Numbered from the stretch's first letter, positions 17,147 through 26,135 are shown. The stretch is DNA of 64,000 nt from Clostridium lundense DSM 17049 (GCF_000619945.1 NZ_KK211043.1:1-64000), one strand, 5' to 3'. A program made the numbers and translations. The notes: generated from the letters alone by a model not told the origin.

Positions 17147-18643
17147 ATGGAAAAGAAATATATAATGGCGTTAGACCAAGGCACTACAAGTTCAAGATGC
17201 ATAATATTCGATAAAAAGGGTGAAATTGTAAGTGTAGCGCAAAAAGAGTTTAAACAAATATATCCTAAAGGGGGATGGGTAGAACATGACCCATTGGAGA
17301 TATGGGGAAAACAAGCAGGAGTTGCAGGAGAGGCTCTTATGACAGCTAGGATTTCGCCAGAGCAAATTGCAGCAATTGGTATTACGAATCAAAGAGAAAC
17401 CACAGTAGTTTGGGATAAGAAAACAGGAATGCCAGTATACAATGCTATAGTATGGCAATGTAGAAGAACTGCTTCAATGTGTGATGAATTAAGGCAAAAA
17501 GGAATAGATAAGAAAATAAGAGAAAAGACAGGCTTGGTTTTAGATGCATATTTTTCGGCTACAAAAATAAAGTGGATATTAGATAATGTTGAAGGCGCTA
17601 GAGAACAGGCTGAAAAAGGGGAACTGCTATTTGGAAATATGGATACATGGCTAATTTGGAACTTAACAAATGGAAAAGTACATGTAACAGATTATACCAA
17701 TGCATCAAGAACCATGTTATATAATATACATGAGCTTAAATGGGATGAAGAACTTTTAAAAATTTTTGATATACCAAAATCAATGTTTCCAGAAGTAAAG
17801 CCTTCTAGTTGTGTTTATGGCGAAACGGATGAAGTTTTATTTGGAACATCTATTAAAATAGCTGGAGATGCAGGAGATCAGCAAGCTGCATTATTTGGAC
17901 AAACTTGTTTCAAACCAGGTATGGCTAAAAACACATATGGTACTGGATGTTTCTTATTAATGAATACAGGGGAAAAGGCAGTTGATTCAAAGAACGGACT
18001 ACTTACTACAATAGCGGTAGGAATTGATGGCAAGGTTGAATATGCTCTTGAAGGAAGTGTATTTATTGGAGGAGCAGTTATCCAATGGTTGAGAGATGAA
18101 CTTAGAATGATAAAAAGTGCTGCAGAATCAGAAAGATATGCTACAGCAGTAGAAGATTCAAATGGGGTATATGTGGTACCTGCATTTGTTGGCATAGGTG
18201 CACCATATTGGGATCAATATGCAAGAGGAACAATAGTTGGTCTTACAAGAGGTGCTAAGAAAGAGCATATTATAAGGGCTGCTGTTGAATCAATGGCATA
18301 TCAAACATATGATCTTCTGAAAGCTATGCAAGAAGATTCAGAAATACAACTTAAATCTTTAAAAGTAGATGGTGGAGCATGTGCAAATAATTTCTTGATG
18401 CAATTTCAGTCTGATATATTAGGAGTAAATGTAGATAGACCAGAGGTAATTGAGACTACAGCTCTTGGAGCAGCCTATTTAGCAGGACTTGCTGTAGGAT
18501 ATTGGAATGATAGAGAAGAATTAGCTCAAAATTGGGCCATATCAAAGACATTTGAAGCTTCGATGGAAGCAGATAAAAGAGAAAAATTAGTTGCAGGATG
18601 GCATAAAGCAGTAAATAGATCATTAGAATGGGAAGAAAAATAA
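17147..18643 (+). CDS. glpK: Glycerol kinase
   Basis: A 498-residue FGGY-family kinase that phosphorylates glycerol with ATP. The N-terminal phosphate loop is LDQGTTSSRCIIFD, the FGGY signature region reads YTNASRTMLYNIHEL, and the C-terminal ATPase motif is VDGGACANNFLMQFQ. ATG 17147 follows TAGGAGGA (17131-17138); an in-frame upstream start at 17126 has no ribosome site. It is expected to be co-transcribed with glpF. A second AAAAACGTTT word (17031) lies between the two genes. Confidence 0.96.
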   Translation: MEKKYIMALDQGTTSSRCIIFDKKGEIVSVAQKEFKQIYPKGGWVEHDPLEIWGKQAGVAGEALMTARISPEQIAAIGITNQRETTVVWDKKTGMPVYNAIVWQCRRTASMCDELRQKGIDKKIREKTGLVLDAYFSATKIKWILDNVEGAREQAEKGELLFGNMDTWLIWNLTNGKVHVTDYTNASRTMLYNIHELKWDEELLKIFDIPKSMFPEVKPSSCVYGETDEVLFGTSIKIAGDAGDQQAALFGQTCFKPGMAKNTYGTGCFLLMNTGEKAVDSKNGLLTTIAVGIDGKVEYALEGSVFIGGAVIQWLRDELRMIKSAAESERYATAVEDSNGVYVVPAFVGIGAPYWDQYARGTIVGLTRGAKKEHIIRAAVESMAYQTYDLLKAMQEDSEIQLKSLKVDGGACANNFLMQFQSDILGVNVDRPEVIETTALGAAYLAGLAVGYWNDREELAQNWAISKTFEASMEADKREKLVAGWHKAVNRSLEWEEK

Positions 18644-18650
18644 TATAAAC

Positions 18651-18691
18651 AGAGTGCGATGGGAGTATTAGAGCGGATAGTCATCGGATAA
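18651..18691. repeat. Partial copy of a dispersed intergenic repeat
   Basis: GATGGGAGTATTAGAGCGGATAGTCATCGGATAAA matches, with few differences, 26,013-26,046. It appears to be the right-hand part of the longer element there. The rest of the 18,644-18,962 gap holds a terminator and no gene. Confidence 0.6.
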
Positions 18692-18771
18692 ATTCCTACA
18701 ATAATAAATAAGGTGTTAAATATGAGCAAAAATTAAAAAATAGATTAACTGAGATTATAGGGACTTAATTT

Positions 18772-18814
18772 AAAGGGTAACATATACTCTTTAGATTGAG
18801 TGCCCTTTTTTATT
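18772..18814 (+). terminator. Terminator downstream of glpK
   Basis: AAAGGG and CCCTTT, with an inner ACTC/GAGT pairing, form an imperfect stem followed by six T residues. Confidence 0.55.
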
Positions 18815-18962
18815 AAAAAATGATTTTTGGGTTTTATGTCGAATTATATATATGTAAAAATATTTGTAGGAGAGGTATACTATTATTGTTAATAATAGTA
18901 TTTTAAAAAATTAAAAGTAAATACTAATTACAATATTAATAGTTTTAAGGGTGAAAGACATT

Positions 18963-19703
18963 ATGGAGAATTTTGCGAATAATATAAAATGTTTTTTAAA
19001 AAAAATTTACAAGTATTTATCACAATATAAGGGGCATATAGTTTTAAGTATATTTGGTCTGTTATTCATTTATATTGGCTATGAATATTATATAAAGTAT
19101 TTCCCCACATTAAGGGATCCAAATAAAATAAAAGATGCCATAATGGCTTATGGTAAGTATAGTGTGCCTGCTTTTATTGTATTACAAATGATACAGGTTA
19201 TAGTGTTTTTTATACCAGGGGAAATAATTCAAATAGCAGGAGGATATATTTTTGGAACTATTTATGGAAGTATAATATCTTTAGTAGGAATAACTCTAGG
19301 AGGTGTAGTGGTATATCTTATATCTAGGAGATATGGGAAGCCTTTTGTGCAAAAGATTATATCTAAAAAACAACTTAAGTTTTTTGATAAGATATTAAAA
19401 TTTGGCAGCATAAATTATGTAGTATTTCTTCTTTATTTAATACCAGGTATACCTAAAGATGCTTTAGCTTATATATGTGGTATATCAGAGATTAATTTTA
19501 AGGATTTTGTAATCTATTCAACAGTAGGAAGAATACCGGGAATAGTTATGTCAGCTTATTTTGGAGCTAAAATAGGTTCAAGGAATATACCATTATTGGC
19601 TACTATAGCTATAGTTATGATAATGTTATTTGTAATTGGAGTATTTAAAGGAGAAAAGATTATAAGAAACTTGTCAAGAAAAGAAAAAAATAACGAAATA
19701 TAA
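18963..19703 (+). CDS. TVP38/TMEM64 (VTT-domain) membrane protein
   Basis: A 246-residue polytopic membrane protein with the VTT/SNARE-associated domain. It shows FIPGEIIQIAGGYIFGTIYG, the GxxxG-rich helix GITLGGVVVYLISRRYG, and the LIPGIPKDALAYICGI motif. Such proteins are related to DedA and may scramble or translocate lipids; the exact role here is unknown. ATG 18963 sits at a proper distance from AAGGGTG, whereas GTG 18951 overlaps that site. It converges with the next gene, sharing a bidirectional terminator. Confidence 0.85.
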   Translation: MENFANNIKCFLKKIYKYLSQYKGHIVLSIFGLLFIYIGYEYYIKYFPTLRDPNKIKDAIMAYGKYSVPAFIVLQMIQVIVFFIPGEIIQIAGGYIFGTIYGSIISLVGITLGGVVVYLISRRYGKPFVQKIISKKQLKFFDKILKFGSINYVVFLLYLIPGIPKDALAYICGISEINFKDFVIYSTVGRIPGIVMSAYFGAKIGSRNIPLLATIAIVMIMLFVIGVFKGEKIIRNLSRKEKNNEI

Positions 19704-19738
19704 AGAACTCTAATTTAAATGTTAGGGTTCTTTTTATA
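19704..19738. terminator. Bidirectional terminator
   Basis: AAAGAACTCTAAT and ATGTTAGGGTTCTTT form a stem with one mismatch and a T-run on each strand, serving two convergent genes whose ends are 11 bases apart. Confidence 0.75.
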
Positions 19739-20350
19739 TATAATAGTAGATATTAAACTAAAAATTATTATAAATATATTAATTGCCATAGCACAATGAA
19801 GAAAAAATCTTTCAGGTAACATTTTTATTACTGGATCTTTGTTTATATCAAAAATCCAGTAGTTATTGTTAAAAAGAAGTTTATGAAATATGTTAAATGC
19901 ATTATGAAAATTAATAAAGAAAATTATAATAAGTAATATAGGTATTAATAGTAATGTCCTACTTACATGTTTAAAAATTGAGAAGTCTTTAAATTTAATA
20001 CAATAATATATTCCTATTAAAGAAATAAAACTAGTTATATAAAATAAATAATCTATTTTTGTGAAAAGAGTTTTTACTTCATAAAAGTGAATTTTCCCCT
20101 CGGGTGAAGAGGAAAGTGTAGGAATATTAAAATTTATATTATTTTTAGAGGTTATAAAATTTATAAGATAGTTATAATTTAATTTAATATCATTAGTGTT
20201 AAATCCAGAGTCTTCTGGAATGTTTAAATAATTAATATCAAAATAATAAAGTGGTTTAAGACTTACTGTTAATTTTATAGAAAGAATTATAAAAAATAAT
20301 ATAAAACTATTAATAAAAATAAATTTAAATGATAATTTTAATTTTTCCAT
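19715..20350 (-). CDS. Integral membrane protein of the TIGR01906/DUF1461 family
   Basis: A 211-residue protein with four predicted membrane helices (about residues 10-30, 98-118, 130-150, 185-207). The family signature is present: FHKLLFNNNYWIFD followed by DPVIKMLPERFFLH. The large extracytoplasmic loop (about 32-95) is low in complexity and Asn/Ile-rich. The function of the family is unknown. It is a single gene convergent with the VTT protein. Confidence 0.8.
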   Translation of the reverse strand: MEKLKLSFKFIFINSFILFFIILSIKLTVSLKPLYYFDINYLNIPEDSGFNTNDIKLNYNYLINFITSKNNINFNIPTLSSSPEGKIHFYEVKTLFTKIDYLFYITSFISLIGIYYCIKFKDFSIFKHVSRTLLLIPILLIIIFFINFHNAFNIFHKLLFNNNYWIFDINKDPVIKMLPERFFLHCAMAINIFIIIFSLISTIIYKKNPNI

Positions 20351-20557
20351 AATGTTATAAGCTCCTTAGGAACAGCATTATGTGTTATTATGTACAAATA
20401 TTATTAAAATATAATAGCTAATTGTATCTATAAATGAAAAAATATTTTATTATTATATAAAATAAAGAAAATCATAGCAATATAATAAGATAAGTAGGTA
20501 TCTGCATATAAATGCACTTAATAGTTATTAAATAGCAAATATAGTATTCTTTTAAAG

Positions 20558-20586
20558 TTGATATTATAAATGCTATTATTTATTAT
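20558..20586 (+). promoter_or_regulatory. groESL promoter
   Basis: TTGATA (20558-20563) and TATTAT (20581-20586) are 17 bases apart, directly upstream of the CIRCE element. The rest of the 20,351-20,680 gap shows nothing further. Confidence 0.6.
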
Positions 20587-20596
20587 AATAATTGTA

Positions 20597-20623
20597 TTAG
20601 CACTCATAACTAATGAGTGCTAA
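20597..20623. promoter_or_regulatory. CIRCE element (HrcA operator)
   Basis: TTAGCACTC-N9-GAGTGCTAA is a perfect CIRCE inverted repeat just after the promoter, so groESL is repressed by HrcA and induced by heat shock. hrcA itself is not in this window. Confidence 0.97.
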
Positions 20624-20680
20624 CAAAAAAGTTATTATTAATATACCATATATTTTAAAATATATTAAGGAGGGGTTTAA

Positions 20681-20965
20681 ATGAAAGTTAGACCACTTGG
20701 AGACAGAGTTGTTATTAAAAGAATTGAGGTTGAAGAAACTACTAAAAGTGGAATAGTTATTCCAGGAGCAGCAAAGGAAAAGCCACAAGAAGCTGAAGTA
20801 GTAGCAGTAGGACCAGGCGGAATGATTAATGGAAAAGAAGTTAAAATGGAAGTTAAAGTAGGAGACAGAGTGTTATTCTCTAAATATGCAGGTAATGAAG
20901 TTAAAGTTGATGGAGCTGAATACACAATTTTAAAGCAGGACGATATATTAGCTGTATTAGAATAA
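20681..20965 (+). CDS. groES: Co-chaperonin GroES
   Basis: A 94-residue protein with the GroES signature at its N-terminus (MKVRPLGDRVVIKRIEVEE), the mobile loop KSGIVIPGAAKEKPQEA and the C-terminal strand ILKQDDILAVLE. It caps the GroEL ring during folding. AAGGAGGGG precedes the ATG. CIRCE lies 58 bases upstream and groEL 57 bases downstream. Confidence 0.98.
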   Translation: MKVRPLGDRVVIKRIEVEETTKSGIVIPGAAKEKPQEAEVVAVGPGGMINGKEVKMEVKVGDRVLFSKYAGNEVKVDGAEYTILKQDDILAVLE

Positions 20966-21021
20966 TTTAGATTAGAAAATATTAAATTTAAAAAGAATAT
21001 AATACTGAGGAGGTATTTGAT

Positions 21022-22650
21022 ATGGCAAAGAGCTTATTATTCGGTGAAGAAGCAAGAAGATCTATGCAAAAAGGTGTTGACAAACTAGCTAACACAGTTA
21101 AAGTTACACTTGGACCTAAGGGAAGAAATGTTGTTTTAGATAAAAAATTTGGTGCACCACTTATTACTAATGATGGTGTTACTATAGCAAGAGAAATAGA
21201 ATTGGAAGATGCATATGAAAATATGGGTGCTCAACTTGTAAAAGAAGTTGCTACAAAAACTAATGATGTAGCAGGAGATGGAACAACTACAGCTACATTA
21301 TTAGCACAGGCTATAATAAGAGAAGGATTAAAGAACGTTACAGCTGGAGCAAATCCAATGCTAATTAGACGTGGTATCAAGATGGCTGTTGACAAAGCAG
21401 TAGAAGAAATAAAAAATGTTTCAAGACCAGTTGAAGGAAAAGAAGATATAGCAAGAGTTGCTGCTATTTCCGCTGCTGATGAAGAAATTGGTAAGCTTAT
21501 AGCTGATGCTATGGAAAAAGTAGGTAACGAAGGAGTTATAACTGTAGAAGAATCAAGAAGTATGGGAACAGAATTAGATGTTGTTGAAGGTATGCAGTTT
21601 GACAGAGGATATTTAAGCCCATATATGGTTACTGATGCAGAAAAAATGGAAGCTATATTAGATGAGCCATATATATTAATTACAGATAAGAAAATATCAA
21701 ATATTCAGGACTTACTACCAGTTCTTGAGAAAATCGTTCAGCAGGGAAGAAGATTATTAATCATAGCTGAAGACATAGAAGGAGAAGCATTAGCTACATT
21801 AGTTGTTAATAAATTAAGAGGAACATTTAATTGTGTAGCAGTTAAAGCTCCAGGATTTGGTGATAGAAGAAAAGAAATGCTTCAGGACATAGCAATTCTT
21901 ACTGGTGCAGAAGTTATATCAGAAGAATTAGGAAGAGATTTAAAAGAAGTTACATTAGATATGCTTGGAGTAGCAGAATCTGTTAAGATAACAAAAGAAA
22001 ACACTACTATAGTTAATGGTAGAGGATCTAAAGAAGAAATTCATGATAGAGTATCTCAGATAAAAGCTCAGATAGAAGAAACTACTTCAGATTTTGATAG
22101 AGAAAAATTACAGGAAAGACTTGCAAAACTTGCTGGTGGAGTAGCTGTAATTAAAGTAGGTGCTGCTACTGAAACTGAGTTAAAGGAAAGAAAATTAAGA
22201 ATAGAAGATGCTTTAGCAGCTACAAAAGCAGCTGTTGAAGAAGGTATAGTTCCAGGTGGTGGAACAGCTTATGCAATGGTAATTCCAGAAGTTGAAAAAT
22301 TAACTTCAGATGTTGCTGACATAAGAGTTGGTATAAACATCATAAGAAAAGCTCTTGAAGAACCAGTAAGACAGATAGCTTACAATGCAGGAGTAGAAGG
22401 TTCAGTTGTAATCGAAAAAGTAAGAAATAGCGAACCAGGTACAGGATATGATGCATTACATGATAAATATGTAAACATGATTAAAGTTGGTATAGTTGAT
22501 CCAACTAAGGTTACAAGATCAGCACTACAGAACGCTGCATCTGTTTCATCAACATTCTTAACAACAGAAGCTGCTGTTGCTGATATTCCAGAAAAGAATA
22601 GTACTCCAATGCCAGGAGCACCAGGAATGGGAATGGACGGAATGTACTAA
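21022..22650 (+). CDS. groEL: Chaperonin GroEL
   Basis: A full-length 542-residue chaperonin. Signatures include VTLGPKGRNVVLDKKFG, the ATP-site segment NDVAGDGTTTATLLAQAI, and AAVEEGIVPGGGTAY in the equatorial domain. The C-terminal tail is Gly/Met-rich (PGMGMDGMY), as usual. It forms the double-ring folding chamber with GroES and is co-transcribed with it. Confidence 0.98.
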   Translation: MAKSLLFGEEARRSMQKGVDKLANTVKVTLGPKGRNVVLDKKFGAPLITNDGVTIAREIELEDAYENMGAQLVKEVATKTNDVAGDGTTTATLLAQAIIREGLKNVTAGANPMLIRRGIKMAVDKAVEEIKNVSRPVEGKEDIARVAAISAADEEIGKLIADAMEKVGNEGVITVEESRSMGTELDVVEGMQFDRGYLSPYMVTDAEKMEAILDEPYILITDKKISNIQDLLPVLEKIVQQGRRLLIIAEDIEGEALATLVVNKLRGTFNCVAVKAPGFGDRRKEMLQDIAILTGAEVISEELGRDLKEVTLDMLGVAESVKITKENTTIVNGRGSKEEIHDRVSQIKAQIEETTSDFDREKLQERLAKLAGGVAVIKVGAATETELKERKLRIEDALAATKAAVEEGIVPGGGTAYAMVIPEVEKLTSDVADIRVGINIIRKALEEPVRQIAYNAGVEGSVVIEKVRNSEPGTGYDALHDKYVNMIKVGIVDPTKVTRSALQNAASVSSTFLTTEAAVADIPEKNSTPMPGAPGMGMDGMY

Positions 22651-22673
22651 AAAAGTGTTACACACTTTTTAAT
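22650..22673 (+). terminator. groESL terminator
   Basis: AAAAAGTGT-TAC-ACACTTTTT directly follows the groEL stop codon: a short hairpin with a T-run. Confidence 0.75.
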
Positions 22674-22822
22674 TGACAGTTGACAGAGGACAATTGACAG
22701 TTAAGGAGGATTTTCTTCCACTACTCTACAGAAAATCTTTAATTTAAAAATTTTTCGTAATGTAATGGAGGAAAATTATCCTTATCTGTACTTTGTGCTC
22801 TGTTATCTGTACTCTTAAAAAA
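22664..22822. repeat. Second MITE-like inverted-repeat element
   Basis: The left arm (GACAGAGGACAATTGACAG, then TAAGGAGGATTTTCTTCCA) and the reverse complement of the right arm share most bases over about 42 positions. The right end ATCTGTACTCTTAAAAAA also occurs in the element at 13,152-13,315. It lies between two convergent terminators and holds no gene. Confidence 0.6.
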
Positions 22823-22843
22823 AGTGCAAAGCACTTTTTTTAT
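22819..22843 (-). terminator. Terminator of the TtcA-like gene
   Basis: Read on the minus strand, AAAAAGTGC-TTT-GCACTTTTTTT follows the stop codon closely. Confidence 0.75.
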
Positions 22844-22845
22844 TT

Positions 22846-23574
22846 TTACCACATATTTTTCAAGTCTACATTTGTTAATGATGTTAATATCTTTTCTTGA
22901 GCATCTGGATATAATTTTTCTAAGGAAATAAGTAAATTTTTCATTTCCTCCCTTGTTGTTTTTTCATCTTCGGGACATAAGTTTTTAATTATAGGAAAGT
23001 TATTATCTTTTACAAACTTTTCAATGAAATCTTCCCTAATCTTAACTAAGGGCCTTATAATGTTTATATCTTTATCTTTATAGTAAATATTAGGATGAAA
23101 AGTTCCTAGTTTGCCTACTTTTAAAACATTCATAAATAATGTTTCTATTACATCATCACTATTGTGTCCTAAAGCTAATTTATTAAAATTATTTTCTTTA
23201 GCTACTCTTATTAAAGCACCTTTTCTTAATTTTGAGCATAATGAACAGGGATTTTTTTCTTTTCTTTCATTGAATACTACATCTGCTATATTAGTTTTTT
23301 CTATTATTAATAGTATATTATTTTCATCACAAAATTGTTTTAAAGGGGAAAAATCCATACCTAAATCCATATCTATAGTAATACCAGTTAAAGTAAAATC
23401 TTTTATGGCTGTTAGTTGAATTAACCTTAATACAAATAATAGAAATACACTGTCTTTTCCACCAGATAATCCTACAGCTACTTTATCTTCTGGCTGTATC
23501 ATTTTATAGGTTTCTATAGTATCTCTTACGTCTCTTAAAAACATTCTATTATATTTTCTTTCAAAAATTATCAT
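22846..23574 (-). CDS. TtcA-like tRNA 2-thiocytidine synthetase (PP-loop ATPase)
   Basis: A 242-residue ATP-pyrophosphatase. The PP-loop is VGLSGGKDSVFLL near residue 35, followed by the paired cysteines NPCSLCSKLRKGAL and the segment ALGHNSDDVIETLFMN. TtcA enzymes thiolate cytidine 32 of tRNA using an iron-sulfur cluster; TilS-type enzymes lack the C-x-x-C motif, so TtcA-like is preferred. An AAGGAGG site precedes the ATG. It is divergent from the c-di-GMP operon. Confidence 0.82.
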   Translation of the reverse strand: MIIFERKYNRMFLRDVRDTIETYKMIQPEDKVAVGLSGGKDSVFLLFVLRLIQLTAIKDFTLTGITIDMDLGMDFSPLKQFCDENNILLIIEKTNIADVVFNERKEKNPCSLCSKLRKGALIRVAKENNFNKLALGHNSDDVIETLFMNVLKVGKLGTFHPNIYYKDKDINIIRPLVKIREDFIEKFVKDNNFPIIKNLCPEDEKTTREEMKNLLISLEKLYPDAQEKILTSLTNVDLKNMW

Positions 23575-23747
23575 AAATTAAAGTCCTCCTTTATCATAAT
23601 AATTTTAAATATATAATATAATAATTAAGTTGTCTATCTACAATTAAAGATTAATAAGAAATTATTATAAAAAATTATAAAGTAACTTTGAAAATTAATT
23701 TGAATACCTATTGCAACAAATTATATTAAATGATAATATTTAACTGT

Positions 23748-23753
23748 TATAAT
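23748..23753 (+). promoter_or_regulatory. -10 element before the first c-di-GMP riboswitch
   Basis: TATAAT lies 21 bases upstream of the aptamer. No convincing -35 is visible at the right distance. Confidence 0.45.
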
Positions 23754-23773
23754 TTAGAGAAGTTTTAAATATG

Positions 23774-23843
23774 AGGGGAACTGTGAAATACATATTCAAC
23801 TTGGGCATCTAATATGTATGGAGTTAGTGATGCAACCCACCCT
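23774..23843 (+). ncRNA. c-di-GMP-II riboswitch aptamer (upstream of receiver-CheC-GGDEF operon)
   Basis: The core reads TTGGGCATCT, GGAGTTAGTGATGCAACCCACC. This lines up with the class II c-di-GMP aptamer of C. acetobutylicum as I recall it (TTGGGCAC ... GAGTTAGTAGTGCAACCGACC). P1 pairs AGGG (23774-23777) with CCCT (23840-23843). That CCCT also begins the terminator stem, so ligand binding should prevent termination and switch the operon on. Confidence 0.9.
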
Positions 23844-23880
23844 ATGTTCATATATTTTTATGAATATAGGGTTTTTTATT
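23840..23880 (+). terminator. Riboswitch-controlled terminator 1
   Basis: CCCTATGTTCATA (23840-23852) pairs with TATGAATATAGGG (23859-23871), then TTTTTT. Its first four bases are shared with aptamer helix P1. Confidence 0.88.
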
Positions 23881-23929
23881 TTTTAGAATATAAATTATTA
23901 AATAATTTTAAATAGGAGGTATAGTTAAA

Positions 23930-24304
23930 ATGGACATTTTAATTATTGATGATTCTGTTTTTTCTCAAAGAATAATAGCTAACTTAATTGCAAAGCATTT
24001 AGATAATGTAAATACTTATTTTGCAAAAGATGGAGAAGAGGGACTAGAAAAATACAAAAGTATTAAACCAGACTATACATTTGTAGATTTATTGATGCCT
24101 AAATTAAATGGAGAAGAATTAATAAAATTAATAAATGAATATGACCTTGATGCAAAAATAATAGTGGTTTCAGCAGATGTTCAGAAAAGTATAAAGGAAG
24201 AAATAAATGCACATGGAGTAATAGAATTTATAAATAAGCCTTTTACTGAAGAAAAGGCAAAGACTATATGTGAAATAATAAGGAATGAAAAAAATGAGGG
24301 ATAG
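23930..24304 (+). CDS. Single-domain response regulator (CheY-like)
   Basis: A 124-residue receiver without an output domain. The acidic pair is in ILIIDDSVFSQR, the phospho-acceptor Asp in YTFVDLLMPKLNG (near residue 53), the conserved Ser in IVVSAD and the Lys in INKPF. An AGGAGG site is present. It overlaps the CheC-like gene and shares a riboswitch-led transcript with it and the diguanylate cyclase. It may transmit a phosphorylation signal to one of them. Confidence 0.9.
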   Translation: MDILIIDDSVFSQRIIANLIAKHLDNVNTYFAKDGEEGLEKYKSIKPDYTFVDLLMPKLNGEELIKLINEYDLDAKIIVVSADVQKSIKEEINAHGVIEFINKPFTEEKAKTICEIIRNEKNEG

Positions 24305-24929
24305 AGCGTTAACAGAGGATATATTAAAAGAATTATTTAATATAAGTGTAGGAAAATCGGCAAGTATTCTCTCAGAAATAATTAATAAAAAAATATTGCT
24401 GACTGTACCTAATTTAAAGATTTATAATTTGAATGATAAAAAAATAGACATAGATGATTCACTTCCTAAAGCATTAAAGGGAACTATAATGGTATCTTCC
24501 ATATGTTTCCGGAAAGAGTTAAAAGGAAAGGCAAGCTTAATTTTTCCAGCTGACAAAATGAGAACCTTCATAAATCTTTGTTTAAATGAAAACAATAAAA
24601 ATGAATTTTCTGATATGGATTTTACGGATATAGACTTTGATGTTATAAAAGAGATAGGGAATATAACATTGAATTCAATTATTGGAGAGATAGGAAATTA
24701 TTTAAACATAAAATTAAGTTATACCTTGCCAGAAGTAAGAGTATTTAATAAAAGGGACTTTAAATCAAGCATAGAGAGCAAAGATTATATCCATATATTA
24801 ATGTTATATATAACCTTTAAAATAGACAGCTCAGAAATAGTAGGGGCTATAATAATTAATCTTACTTTGAGTTCATTAAACGATCTATTAAATAAAGTAG
24901 GAATGATAGAAGATGATTTCTGTGGATAG
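24285..24929 (+). CDS. CheC/CheX-family protein
   Basis: This 214-residue protein has two segments of the CheC type, ELFNISVGKSASILSEIIN near the N-terminus and IKEIGNITLNSIIGEIGNYL in the middle. Family members dephosphorylate CheY-P or act as adaptors. Pairing with a stand-alone receiver just upstream suggests that receiver is its substrate. Start choice is open between ATG 24285 and ATG 24294; both overlap the previous gene, implying translational coupling. No chemotaxis operon is nearby. Confidence 0.78.
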   Translation: MKKMRDRALTEDILKELFNISVGKSASILSEIINKKILLTVPNLKIYNLNDKKIDIDDSLPKALKGTIMVSSICFRKELKGKASLIFPADKMRTFINLCLNENNKNEFSDMDFTDIDFDVIKEIGNITLNSIIGEIGNYLNIKLSYTLPEVRVFNKRDFKSSIESKDYIHILMLYITFKIDSSEIVGAIIINLTLSSLNDLLNKVGMIEDDFCG

Positions 24930-25866
24930 AATTTTATATCATATATTAGGCAATATAAATGAAGGAATAATAATATTGAACGAAGATTTAAAAATTCTAT
25001 TTTGGAATGATCACATGAAACGTTTAACAAATATTAATGAAGAAGATGTACTAGATAATTGTATATATGATGTTATTCCGACTCTAAATAAAGGTTATGT
25101 TAAAAAATTAATGAATGGTGTAATTAATGAAGGAAGAAACATTTTCCTTTCAGCAGCTATGCATAAAAATATACTTAATAATAATAAAGATTTAAATTTA
25201 AAGATAAGTAAAATAGAGAGAGATAATCTAAATTTTATACTTATTGAGTTTATTGATGTAACTAATCAATTTTTACGTATTAAGCAATTAAAAAAATATA
25301 TTGGTGAATTGTACTTTTTAAATAAAGAATTAAAAGACAAAGAAAAAACTATTAATAAATTAGCTTATTATGATGGAATAACAGGTTTAGCAAATAGAAT
25401 GTTGTTTTATAAAATTGCAGATAAGCTTTATGCAAATGCACAAAGAAGCAATAAACTTTTAGGTTTAATGTTTATAGATGTAGACAAATTTAAAAGTATT
25501 AATGATACTTATGGACATATAAAAGGTGACGAAGTTATTGTTAATGTAGCTGATATATTAAAAGAATATACTAGAAAAGGTGACATTATTGCCAGATTTG
25601 GTGGAGATGAATTTTTAGTGTTACTACCATTTGTAAAAAGTTATGATGATTGTGAAGCTGTAGCTTCAAGAATTATTAATAGGGAAAATAAATTTTTAAG
25701 TTGTGGACAAGAAGAAATAAAAATATCCCTAAGTATAGGAATTAGTTTATTGAATTATGATGGAAATACTATTGATGAGCTGGTATTAAAGGCAGATAAA
25801 GCAATGTATATAGCAAAAAGTAAAGGCGGAGACACCTATTTCTCATTTTCAAACTGTAGTAATTAA
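24913..25866 (+). CDS. PAS-GGDEF diguanylate cyclase
   Basis: This 317-residue protein has an N-terminal PAS domain (about residues 8-120, containing IIILNEDLKILFWNDHM), a short coiled coil and a GGDEF domain. The active-site motif is intact (GGDEF near residue 230). An inhibitory-site motif RKGD lies nine residues before it (221-224), the correct spacing for product inhibition. It should make c-di-GMP in the cytoplasm from two GTP. It overlaps the CheC-like gene by 17 bases. Because its transcript begins with a c-di-GMP-II riboswitch, it responds to its own product. Confidence 0.93.
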   Translation: MISVDRILYHILGNINEGIIILNEDLKILFWNDHMKRLTNINEEDVLDNCIYDVIPTLNKGYVKKLMNGVINEGRNIFLSAAMHKNILNNNKDLNLKISKIERDNLNFILIEFIDVTNQFLRIKQLKKYIGELYFLNKELKDKEKTINKLAYYDGITGLANRMLFYKIADKLYANAQRSNKLLGLMFIDVDKFKSINDTYGHIKGDEVIVNVADILKEYTRKGDIIARFGGDEFLVLLPFVKSYDDCEAVASRIINRENKFLSCGQEEIKISLSIGISLLNYDGNTIDELVLKADKAMYIAKSKGGDTYFSFSNCSN

Positions 25867-25941
25867 TTACAAGTTTGTAAATTTTTAAAGAATCCATTGA
25901 AATAATTTCCATTAGGTGATAATATTCCATTATAAACAGAA

Positions 25942-26046
25942 TTTCTAGGAGTTTTACTCCTTAGAAGTTGTTATTCAGGGACGTAATCGTCCTTTACTCC
26001 CACTTTAAAGAGGATGGGATATTAGAGCAGGTAGTCATCGGATAAA
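25942..26046. repeat. Dispersed hairpin-rich intergenic repeat
   Basis: Successive hairpins are visible: TCTAGGAG/CTCCTTAGA (25944-25965), GGGACG/CGTCC (25978-25992) and CTCCCA/TGGGAT around 25997-26020. The last 35 bases recur at 18,657-18,691. It has no open reading frame and lies between the cyclase gene and the second riboswitch. Confidence 0.6.
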
Positions 26047-26063
26047 AGTATAGCTTTTACTGT

Positions 26064-26135
26064 TAGGGGGACAAAGAAGTACATGCTTATTTTGGGCATC
26101 TTGTATGTATGGAGTTAATGATGCAACCCACCCTA
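26064..26135 (+). ncRNA. c-di-GMP-II riboswitch aptamer (upstream of pilus operon)
   Basis: It has the same architecture as the copy at 23,774: TTTGGGCATC, GGAGTTAATGATGCAACCCACCC, with P1 between TAGGG (26064-26068) and CCCTA (26131-26135). The 3' P1 strand is again the first part of the terminator stem, so c-di-GMP should turn the pilus operon on. Confidence 0.92.
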
